Shown here piece by piece: positions 6,268 through 11,317 of a stretch of 11,317 bases of DNA. The notes below the pieces were generated by a model. It worked only from the letters and a program-made list of their open reading frames with translations. It did no database searches and had not been told where the DNA came from. Location: contig JBDSTZ010000083.1 in the NCBI GenBank assembly GCA_039927975.1, positions 1 to 11,317 on the forward strand, written 5' to 3'. The position numbers and the translations under genes are program-made. The DNA is from JBDSTZ01 sp039927975. GTDB lineage: Bacteria > Pseudomonadota > Gammaproteobacteria > Burkholderiales > Burkholderiaceae_D. Within the stretch, counting starts at the first letter, position 1, and every line of letters starts with the position of its first letter.

Positions 6268-6320
6268 GGCGCCGCCAGGCGCCGGGCACGCGCCGGCCAG
6301 CCTCGCTGAACCGGCGCGTG
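6268..6320 (+). terminator. Possible weak terminator or mRNA 3'-end hairpins after rhaI
   Basis: GGCGCC-gcca-GGCGCC (6268-6283) is followed by a perfect 10-bp stem CACGCGCCGG / CCGGCGCGTG (6287-6296 / 6311-6320) with a 14-nt loop, 37-89 nt after the rhaI stop. The position fits an end-of-operon structure, but no T-run follows (TGCACATTG), so Rho-independent termination is doubtful. Confidence 0.3.
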
Positions 6321-6350
6321 TGCACATTGAAACACCGATGGAGTAAATAC

Positions 6351-6590
6351 ATGGCTATGCGCAGTCAGCGCCTGTTTCGCGTCGCGTCGTCCTCGATGAC
6401 CGTCACACCATCCTCCTTTCCCGGCGCCCGCGCCGATGTCACCTGCGGCGCGCGCCATATTCGAATTCATCGTCACAATCGTGGTCTAACCCGGACCAGC
6501 ACCATCGTTTCGTCCGAGACCGGAACGATCGCAGCACGCCCGCCCGGCAGCGCCGGCGGGCTCCATCCGATCGGAGAAAAAATACAATGA
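6351..6590 (+). CDS. Small ORF of unknown function overlapping the GH28 start (doubtful)
   Basis: 79 codons starting ATGGCTATG, with GGAG at 6340-6343 (7 nt upstream), ending in a TGA that overlaps the GH28 ATG as ATGA. The signal-like opening MAMRSQRLFRV is basic but has no hydrophobic core. The rest is rich in Ser, Thr, Arg and Gly and resembles no family I know. About a third of its codons end in A or T, clearly more than in the neighbouring genes, which argues against a conserved protein. It could be a leader ORF coupling translation to GH28, a decayed gene, or chance. Confidence 0.22.
   Translation: MAMRSQRLFRVASSSMTVTPSSFPGARADVTCGARHIRIHRHNRGLTRTSTIVSSETGTIAARPPGSAGGLHPIGEKIQ
6482..6561 (+). 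other. Three consecutive hairpins in the GH28 leader
   Basis: The hairpins are TGGTC/GACCA (6482-6486 / 6494-6498), ATCGTTTCG/CGGAACGAT with one G-U (6504-6512 / 6521-6529, 8-nt loop), and GCCCGCC(C)GGC/GCCGGCGGGC with a one-base bulge (6538-6548 / 6552-6561, 3-nt loop). The last ends 11 nt before the GGAG of GH28. In GC-rich DNA such stems can arise by chance; a structured leader is possible. Confidence 0.3.
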
Positions 6591-8014
6591 CCGCATCCAT
6601 TTTGCCGCGCAGCTTCGCAGTCGATACCGCGCTTGCCGTCGCGCTCTCGCTGTGCGCCTCGGCCGCCATCGCGGCCACCTTCAGCGCGGCCAGCTTCGGC
6701 GCCAAGGCTGACGGCAGCACTATGAACACCGTCGCCATCCAGGCCGCCATCGACGCCGCCGCCAAAAAGGGCGGCACCGTCACCTTCGAGCCGGGCACCT
6801 ACCTGACCGGCGCGATTTTCGTCAAGAGCGGCGTCACCCTGCAGCTCGACAAGGGCGTCACGCTCAAGGGTTCGCAGAATATCGCCGACTACCCCGTCAT
6901 GCCGAGCCGGATCGCCGGCATCGAAATGAGCTGGCCTTCCGCGCTGGTCAACATCTACAAGCAGAAGAACGCCGCCATCGTCGGCCAGGGCACCATCGAC
7001 GGCGACGGCAAGGTGTTCTGGGACAGCTACTGGACCCTGCGCAAAGCCTACGAGCCGCGCGGCCTGCGCTGGGCTTCGGACTACGACGCCGGCCGTCCGC
7101 GCCTGGTGCAGGTGTTCGAATCTTCCAAAGTGAACGTCGGCGGCGGCCTCTTGATGCGCCGCTCCGGCTTCTGGACCCTGCACATCTGCTACTCCGACAA
7201 CGTCACCGTCGACAATGTGAAGATCCGCAACAACGACGATGGCCACGGCCCCTCGACCGACGGCATCGATGTCGACTCCTCGCGCAAGGTGCTGATCCAG
7301 CACGCCGACATCAGCGTCAATGACGACGCGCTTGTGATGAAGTCCGGCCGCGATTCAGACGGCCTGCGGGTCGCCCGTCCCACCGAGGACGTGGTGGTGC
7401 GCGACTCGATCGTGCGCGCGGGCGCGGCCGGCATCACCATCGGCAGCGAGACCTCGGGAGGTTTCCGCAACATCGATGCCTACAACGTGCTGGTGCTGGG
7501 CGCGGTGCCCAACGGCGTGCTGTTCAAGTCGGCCCACACGCGCGGCGGCTTCGCCGAGAACATCAACATCCACGACTTCACCATGCTCGACGTCGCCGTT
7601 CCGGTCAAGATCACCATGAACTGGAATCCGAGCTACAGCTACGCGACCATCCCGTCGAACGTCACCACCTATCCGCCGTACTGGAAAGTGCTGGCCACGC
7701 CGGTGCCGAAAGAGCAGGGCATGGCCCGCTTCCACGATGTGCGCATCGCCGGCATCAAGGCCACCAACGCCAAGACCGCCTTCGAAGTCGACGGCTTCGC
7801 GGTGGCGCCGCTCGAACGCTTCAAGCTCGACAAGCTGAACATCGAGGCCAGGGCCGGCGGCCATATCAACGACGCGCGCAACTGGAGCGTCACCAACAGC
7901 GTCCTCAAGCTGGGCGCCGGCGGCCCCGTCGCCTTGCAGGACGACGCCGGCGTCAAGGGCCTGCCGGAAGGATCGTACGTCATCAAAGGCGCCATCAAAA
8001 CAGCCGCACAATAA
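6587..8014 (+). CDS. Secreted glycoside hydrolase family 28 (polygalacturonase / rhamnogalacturonan hydrolase-like)
   Basis: 475 residues. A signal peptide (about 1-29, core ALAVALSLCASAAIA) is followed by the typical GH28 start FSAASFGAKADGSTMNT and a right-handed parallel beta-helix. Active-site regions in order are STDGIDVDSS with D225, NDDALVMKSG with D246/D247, GITIGSETSGG (282-292) and GVLFKS with K314. The three acids of the inverting mechanism are present. The family's GHG histidine position is Ala281 (AAGITIGS), and the RIK arginine position is Leu312. The SETSGG form is typical of exo-acting bacterial members. It is expected to act in the periplasm or outside the cell on galacturonic-acid linkages of pectin; rhamnogalacturonan is favoured by the context. 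GGAG at 6573-6576 precedes the ATG by 10 nt. GH105 follows after 25 bp, suggesting an operon. Exact substrate is unknown. Confidence 0.88.
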   Translation: MTASILPRSFAVDTALAVALSLCASAAIAATFSAASFGAKADGSTMNTVAIQAAIDAAAKKGGTVTFEPGTYLTGAIFVKSGVTLQLDKGVTLKGSQNIADYPVMPSRIAGIEMSWPSALVNIYKQKNAAIVGQGTIDGDGKVFWDSYWTLRKAYEPRGLRWASDYDAGRPRLVQVFESSKVNVGGGLLMRRSGFWTLHICYSDNVTVDNVKIRNNDDGHGPSTDGIDVDSSRKVLIQHADISVNDDALVMKSGRDSDGLRVARPTEDVVVRDSIVRAGAAGITIGSETSGGFRNIDAYNVLVLGAVPNGVLFKSAHTRGGFAENINIHDFTMLDVAVPVKITMNWNPSYSYATIPSNVTTYPPYWKVLATPVPKEQGMARFHDVRIAGIKATNAKTAFEVDGFAVAPLERFKLDKLNIEARAGGHINDARNWSVTNSVLKLGAGGPVALQDDAGVKGLPEGSYVIKGAIKTAAQ

Positions 8015-8039
8015 CCACCACAGAGACAGGAATTCCCAA

Positions 8040-9272
8040 GTGAAGAAATCCAAGCAAGCACTCGCGGTCATCGCCTTGGCGGCCGCCGTCATGTCGACCC
8101 TGGCGCACGGCCAGGCCCTGAACTATCCGCTGCCCACGCCCGAGCAGCAAGCCATTGTCGACAAGGACACCAGCCGCTGGTTCGGCGACGCGCCGGTCGA
8201 CGCCGGCCCGCTGGCCACCGACCTGTCGCCGGCGCTGGAGCCGGCCGCCATCGACAAGGCGCTGCGCAAGGTCGCCGACTGGCAGCTGGCGCGTTCGCAG
8301 CCGCACTGGGACCGCATCTGGACCTCCAGCGTCATGTACTCGGGCTTCATCGCCGCCTCCGAAGCGACGGGCGACCCCAAGTACCGCCGCGCGATGGGCG
8401 AGATGGCCAAGCACTTCGATTTCCAGAACCGCGACCGCCTTCCCAATGCCGACGACGTGAGCATCGGCCAGACCTACCTCGACCTGTACTTCGCCGACGG
8501 CAGCCGCTCGCAGTCGATGATCAACAAGACGCGCCAGGACCTCGACGAACTGCTGCCGCTCAAGACCATCAAGCCGAACGACGCCCGCGTGCCCTGGTGG
8601 TGGTGCGACGCGCTGTTCATGGCGCCGCCGGTATGGGCCAAGATGTACAAGGCGACGGGCGATCGCAAATACCTCGATTACATCCACCAGCAGTGGAAGG
8701 TCACTTCCGATCTGCTGTACGACAAGGAAGAACACCTGTACGCGCGCGACGCCAGCTACATCAACAAGCGCGAGCCGAATGGCAAGAAGATGTTCTGGTC
8801 GCGCGGCGAAGGCTGGGTCATGGGCGGCATCGCACGCACCCTCGACTACATTCCGAAGGACGATCCGCGCCACGGCTTCTATGTGCAGCAGCTGCGCGAA
8901 ATGGCCACCAAAGTCGCTTCGCTGCAGGACGAAAACGGCATGTGGCACGCCGGCCTGCTCGACCCCAAAACCTATCCGCTGCCGGAGGTATCGGGTTCCT
9001 CGCTGTTCGTCTACGCGATGGCTTACGGTATCAACCGCGGCTACCTCGACGCCAAGACCTTCCGTCCGGTGATCGCGCGCGCCTGGACCGGCATTCTCAA
9101 GAACGTCTACGCCGACGGCCGCCTGGGCAATATCCAGCAGACCGGCGCCGAGCCGGCCTTCTACCGTCCGGGTTCGAGCTACAACTACGGCGTGGGCGGC
9201 TTCATGCTGGCCGCCTCGGAACTGAAAGCCCTGGTGACGGCCGAAGCGAATGCAAAGGCGGTGGCAAAATGA
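8040..9272 (+). CDS. Secreted GH105 unsaturated rhamnogalacturonyl hydrolase
   Basis: 410 residues, with YteR/RhiN-like (alpha/alpha)6 barrel features. The start is GTG at 8040, with AGGAA at 8028-8032. It gives a good signal peptide (KKSK then ALAVIALAAAVMSTL, cleavage near AHG-QA), whereas the next in-frame ATG lies inside the hydrophobic core. Family segments are WWWCDALFMAPP with the probable catalytic Asp190, MFWSRGEGWVMGG, and WHAGLLDP...PEVSGSSLFVYAMAYG. The enzyme hydrates and cleaves the unsaturated galacturonyl residue left by pectate or rhamnogalacturonan lyases, releasing rhamnose-ended products. The mutarotase gene rhaM, overlapping its stop, supports rhamnogalacturonan as substrate. 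It is probably periplasmic. No lyase or alpha-rhamnosidase gene is present in the window to supply its substrate. Confidence 0.92.
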   Translation: MKKSKQALAVIALAAAVMSTLAHGQALNYPLPTPEQQAIVDKDTSRWFGDAPVDAGPLATDLSPALEPAAIDKALRKVADWQLARSQPHWDRIWTSSVMYSGFIAASEATGDPKYRRAMGEMAKHFDFQNRDRLPNADDVSIGQTYLDLYFADGSRSQSMINKTRQDLDELLPLKTIKPNDARVPWWWCDALFMAPPVWAKMYKATGDRKYLDYIHQQWKVTSDLLYDKEEHLYARDASYINKREPNGKKMFWSRGEGWVMGGIARTLDYIPKDDPRHGFYVQQLREMATKVASLQDENGMWHAGLLDPKTYPLPEVSGSSLFVYAMAYGINRGYLDAKTFRPVIARAWTGILKNVYADGRLGNIQQTGAEPAFYRPGSSYNYGVGGFMLAASELKALVTAEANAKAVAK

Positions 9273-9583
9273 GCGGCCGCGCATTTCGCATGAAGCTCAA
9301 GCCGGGCACGGTGGACGAGTATCGCCGCCGCCACGACGAACTGTGGCCCGACCTCGAACAGGCCTTGAAGGGCGCCGGCATCTATGACTACTCGATCTTC
9401 CTCGACGAAGAAACGCTGCACCTGTTCGCCGTCTTGAAGCTCAAGGAGGATAACCGCGCGGCCGAGCTGCCGAAGCAGCCGGTGATGCAGCGCTGGTGGG
9501 ATTACATGGCCGACCTGATGGAAGTCGAGCCGGGCAACCGGCCGGTCGAGTGGCCGCTGGTGCCGATGTTCCACCTGGCCTGA
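9269..9583 (+). CDS. rhaM: L-rhamnose mutarotase
   Basis: 104 residues, the same length as E. coli RhaM (YiiL), with which it aligns end to end. It interconverts alpha and beta L-rhamnopyranose so that the isomerase receives its preferred anomer. Active-site residues are conserved at the same numbers: Tyr18 and His22 (EYRRRH), with the QRWW pair at Trp76/Trp77. The protein is a small alpha+beta-barrel dimer in the family, and no signal peptide is seen, so it is cytoplasmic. Its ATG overlaps the GH105 stop as ATGA, pointing to translational coupling. In Rhizobium the orthologue (RhaU) sits in the transport operon instead. The open frame extends upstream inside GH105, but only this start yields the RhaM N-terminus. 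Confidence 0.95.
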   Translation: MSGRAFRMKLKPGTVDEYRRRHDELWPDLEQALKGAGIYDYSIFLDEETLHLFAVLKLKEDNRAAELPKQPVMQRWWDYMADLMEVEPGNRPVEWPLVPMFHLA

Positions 9584-9592
9584 TGGACAGGG

Positions 9593-9624
9593 GCGCGGGC
9601 AGGGCGTTGACGCCGCGCCCGCGC
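9593..9624. terminator. Possible bidirectional terminator hairpin between convergent genes
   Basis: GCGCGGGC (9593-9600) pairs perfectly with GCCCGCGC (9617-9624), and GGCG/CGCC (9603-9606 / 9611-9614) closes a TTGA loop inside. It lies in the 56-bp gap between the rhaM stop and the esterase stop, where a shared terminator is expected. Neither strand has a T-run after it, so termination efficiency is uncertain. Confidence 0.4.
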
Positions 9625-9639
9625 GCTGGTGCGGCGCGC

Positions 9640-10578
9640 TTACGGCGCCTTGGCTTCCTTCGGCGGCGCGCTCAGCAACTGGCGCTCGCGCAGCCATTCC
9701 TCGGCGCGGCGCGGCCACTCCGACGAGGTGCCCAGACCGGCCTTCATGCCCATGCCGTGGCCGCCGTGCTCCAACAGGTACATCTCGGCCGGCACCTTGG
9801 CGCGCGTGAGCGCCTGGTAGAACAGGATGCTGTTCTCGACCGGCACCGTGGCGTCGGCCTGGGTGTGGATCAAGAGGGTGGGCGGGGTGTTGGCGGTGAC
9901 CTGTTTTTCCACCGACATCAGCGACACCAGCTCCGGCGATGGCGAAGCGCCCAGCAGCGCCTTGCGCGAGCCGGCGTGCACCGCCGGGCCATCCATCGTG
10001 ATGACCGGGTACATCAGGATCAGGAAGTCGGGCCGCGCGCTGACGCTGTCAAGCGCGGCGCCGGTGCGGCCGGCCGGATTGTCGAACAGCGTGCCGGCGC
10101 TGGCGGCCAGGTGACCGCCGGCCGAACTGCCCATCACGCCGATGCGGTTCGGGTTGATATTGTATTTGGCGGCGTTCGCGCGCAGCAGGCGCACGGCGCG
10201 CAGCACGTCCTGCAGCGGGGCGGGGTGGCCGAACTCCTGCATGCGGTACTTGAGCACGAAGCTGGTCACGCCGAGGGTACTGAGCCAGTTGGCGTATTGC
10301 TCGCCTTCGCGCGCGGTGGACAATCGCACATAACCGCCGCCCGGAGCGATAATCACGGCGGTGCCGTTCGGTTTGTCGACGGCAGGGCCGAACATGGTCA
10401 GCGTGGGTTCGCTCACGATCGAGGTGCGGCCTTCCTCGACGCGTTCGGCGGGCACGCCGGCCTTGGCGCCGGGTACGCCTTCCGCCCACAGGGGAATGAC
10501 GGTGTTGGCGGCGTGACTGACACTGGCGCCCGCAGTCAGGCTGGAGGAAATGAGCAGGGCAAGCAGGAGTTTTTTCAT
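9640..10578 (-). CDS. Secreted alpha/beta-hydrolase, acetylesterase-like
   Basis: 312 residues. The signal peptide MKKLLLALLISSSLTAGASVSHA predicts export (cleavage near 23-24). Alpha/beta-hydrolase motifs are the oxyanion PGGGY (79-83), the nucleophile elbow GSSAG with Ser152, then Asp242 (QADATVP) and His274 (HGGHGMG), a full catalytic triad. This pattern matches bacterial acetylxylan-type / BD-FAE-like esterases of plant-polysaccharide clusters. Removal of acetyl groups from pectic oligosaccharides is the likely role but is inferred from context. The start at 10578 is chosen for the signal peptide and GGAAGAG at 10588-10582; the longer frame from 10797 would cross the divergent gene. It is convergent with rhaM and divergent from the DUF1080 gene, with just 34 bp between starts. 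It ends in a Pro/Lys/Ala tail. Xylan or other ester substrates cannot be excluded. Confidence 0.85.
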   Translation of the reverse strand: MKKLLLALLISSSLTAGASVSHAANTVIPLWAEGVPGAKAGVPAERVEEGRTSIVSEPTLTMFGPAVDKPNGTAVIIAPGGGYVRLSTAREGEQYANWLSTLGVTSFVLKYRMQEFGHPAPLQDVLRAVRLLRANAAKYNINPNRIGVMGSSAGGHLAASAGTLFDNPAGRTGAALDSVSARPDFLILMYPVITMDGPAVHAGSRKALLGASPSPELVSLMSVEKQVTANTPPTLLIHTQADATVPVENSILFYQALTRAKVPAEMYLLEHGGHGMGMKAGLGTSSEWPRRAEEWLRERQLLSAPPKEAKAP

Positions 10579-10612
10579 GGTCTCTTCCGATTCGATTTTT
10601 TTAAGGTCTAAC
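10579..10612. promoter_or_regulatory. Very short divergent intergenic region
   Basis: It contains the two Shine-Dalgarno sites back to back (minus GGAAGAG at 10588-10582; plus AAGG at 10603-10606) and a T7/A7 run (10596-10602). It is too short for two promoters, so each must extend into the opposite gene. A minus-strand TTGACA (10619-10614) with TCGAAT 18 bp on is visible, but it would start RNA within the ribosome site, so it is probably chance. Confidence 0.5.
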
Positions 10613-11269
10613 ATGTCAAAGATAACATCCGTGTCAGGCGCACTGCTAGTGCTTCTTCTCTCCGGTTGCGCCGGCGCGCCGGTCGCGCAAGGCGAGGCGC
10701 CGATGTTCAACGGCCGTGATTTCAGCGGCTGGGAACTGGTGACCGTGCCGGCTACGCCGCTGGCCGATTCGTTCACGCTCAAGCCCGATGGCGTCATTGC
10801 CTCGACCGGCCAGCCGACCGGCTACCTGGCCAGCGTCGGCAGCTACACCAACTACAAGCTGCACGTCGAATGGCGCTGGAGCGGCAAGCCTGGCAACGCC
10901 GGCGTGCTGCTGCATATCCAGGGCGGGCCGAAGGACCGCGCCTGGCCATTGAGCCTGCAGGTGCAGACCAAGAACGGCAACGCGGGCGACGTGCTGCCGA
11001 TGGCCGGCGCCAGTTTCGCCGAGCCGCTCACCAGCCTGCCATCCGGTCCCACGCCGATCAAGGGCTTCACCGGCGCCAACAGCGAGAAGGCGGTCGGTGA
11101 ATGGAACAGCGCCGACATCGTCAGCCGCGACGGCAGCATCGAAGTGAGCATCAACGGCGTCGCGCAGAACAAGGTCACGCAGGTCAAGCCGGCGTCGGGC
11201 AGGATCGGCTTCCAGCTCGAAGGCACGCCGTTCGAGATGCGCAAGGTGACGATCACCCCGCTCAACTAA
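10613..11269 (+). CDS. DUF1080 / 3-keto-glycoside hydrolase-like lipoprotein
   Basis: 218 residues. The lipoprotein signal has lipobox L16-S-G-Cys19; Ala at +2 predicts the outer membrane. The mature part is a PF06439 (DUF1080) jelly-roll domain: MFNGRDFSGWELV at the start, VEWRWSGKPGNAGVLLHIQG in the centre, VGEWNSADIVSRDGSIEVSINGV, and RIGFQLEGTPFEMRKVTITPL at the end. The family includes 3-keto-disaccharide hydrolases and many uncharacterised polysaccharide-locus proteins. ATG 10613 is chosen because AAGG lies 6 nt upstream and the lipobox is then normally placed; the ORF from 10550 would add 21 residues that overlap the divergent esterase. It probably binds or cleaves a glycan at the cell surface. 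A link to rhamnogalacturonan is only contextual, since no 3-keto-forming oxidoreductase is seen here. Confidence 0.83.
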   Translation: MSKITSVSGALLVLLLSGCAGAPVAQGEAPMFNGRDFSGWELVTVPATPLADSFTLKPDGVIASTGQPTGYLASVGSYTNYKLHVEWRWSGKPGNAGVLLHIQGGPKDRAWPLSLQVQTKNGNAGDVLPMAGASFAEPLTSLPSGPTPIKGFTGANSEKAVGEWNSADIVSRDGSIEVSINGVAQNKVTQVKPASGRIGFQLEGTPFEMRKVTITPLN

Positions 11270-11281
11270 GCGCCACGCCGC

Positions 11282-11298
11282 GCGCGCGCAACGCGCGC
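11282..11298 (+). terminator. Possible hairpin after the DUF1080 gene
   Basis: GCGCGCG-caa-CGCGCGC, a perfect 7-bp stem with a 3-nt loop, 13 nt after the stop codon. No T-run follows, and simple CG alternation can produce this by chance. The remaining bases to the window end show nothing else. Confidence 0.3.
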
Positions 11299-11317
11299 CG
11301 GTCCTGCCTTCCGCCGC

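Larger units (their letters stand above)
6232..6586. other. Spacer between rhaI and the GH28 gene
   Basis: 355 bp. It contains a GC hairpin pair near the rhaI end (6268-6320), a weakly supported 79-codon ORF (6351-6590) and three consecutive inverted repeats upstream of the GH28 start (6482-6561). No convincing -35/-10 pair was found, so the GH28 operon may be read through from rhaDI or use a promoter not recognisable by eye. Confidence 0.6.

Noticed and set aside
4873..6327. 484-codon open frame antisense to rhaI
   Set aside because: Shadow of the isomerase gene; composition-driven and with no domain features.
7995..9284. 429-codon frame antisense to GH105
   Set aside because: Typical GC-rich mirror frame with no recognisable protein features.
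8597..9583. 328-codon frame ending with rhaM
   Set aside because: The upstream part is an out-of-frame reading of GH105, rich in Arg and Gly. Only the last 104 codons from 9269 are RhaM, so it is not a fusion.
10590..10619. TTGACA-18-TCGAAT minus-strand promoter for the esterase
   Set aside because: Its start point would fall within the Shine-Dalgarno, leaving about 5 nt of leader, which conflicts with the good GGAAGAG ribosome site.

Overview
The window is a GC-rich (roughly 60-65%) bacterial chromosomal segment. Its codon use, dispersed 'VIPAQAGIH/GSRLRGND' palindromic repeats and gene content suggest a betaproteobacterium, most plausibly Oxalobacteraceae (Massilia/Duganella/Janthinobacterium-like). 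That placement is inferred from gene content only. The locus is dedicated to L-rhamnose, and probably to its polymeric source, pectic rhamnogalacturonan.

Left part (1-2350, minus strand): a three-gene stretch read right to left. It holds a DeoR-family regulator (rhaR), a rhamnose ABC-transporter binding protein (rhaS, a predicted lipoprotein with a TTG start overlapping the rhaR stop), and the first 65 codons of the sugar ABC ATPase (rhaT), which runs off the window edge. This is the rhaRST order known from Rhizobium. The 285-bp rhaS-rhaT gap is full of inverted repeats: an inverted pair of 26-bp REP-like elements, a 10-bp-stem hairpin, and a 9-bp inverted repeat that can occlude the region just before the rhaT start.

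Centre (2351-6231): a 386-bp divergent control region with two face-to-face sigma70-like promoters and several TGATTATT-like boxes, the candidate RhaR operators. It is followed on the plus strand by rhaD (a fused rhamnulose-1-phosphate aldolase and lactaldehyde dehydrogenase) and rhaI (L-rhamnose isomerase, with the complete metal-site set of the Pseudomonas stutzeri-type enzyme). No rhamnulokinase is seen here; in the Rhizobium arrangement it lies beyond rhaT and the permeases.

Right-centre (6232-9583, plus strand): a 355-bp spacer with hairpins and a doubtful 79-codon ORF. After it come a secreted GH28 pectinase-like enzyme with a non-canonical active site, a secreted GH105 unsaturated rhamnogalacturonyl hydrolase, and the rhamnose mutarotase rhaM overlapping GH105 by ATGA.

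Right end (9584-11317): a secreted alpha/beta-hydrolase (acetylesterase-like, minus strand) and a divergent DUF1080 / 3-keto-glycoside hydrolase-type lipoprotein (plus strand), with only 34 bp between their start codons.

Proposed working: exported enzymes (GH28, GH105, esterase, perhaps DUF1080) trim and deacetylate rhamnogalacturonan oligosaccharides to free rhamnose. The ABC transporter imports it, and RhaM, RhaI, an unseen kinase and RhaD convert it to DHAP and L-lactate under RhaR control.
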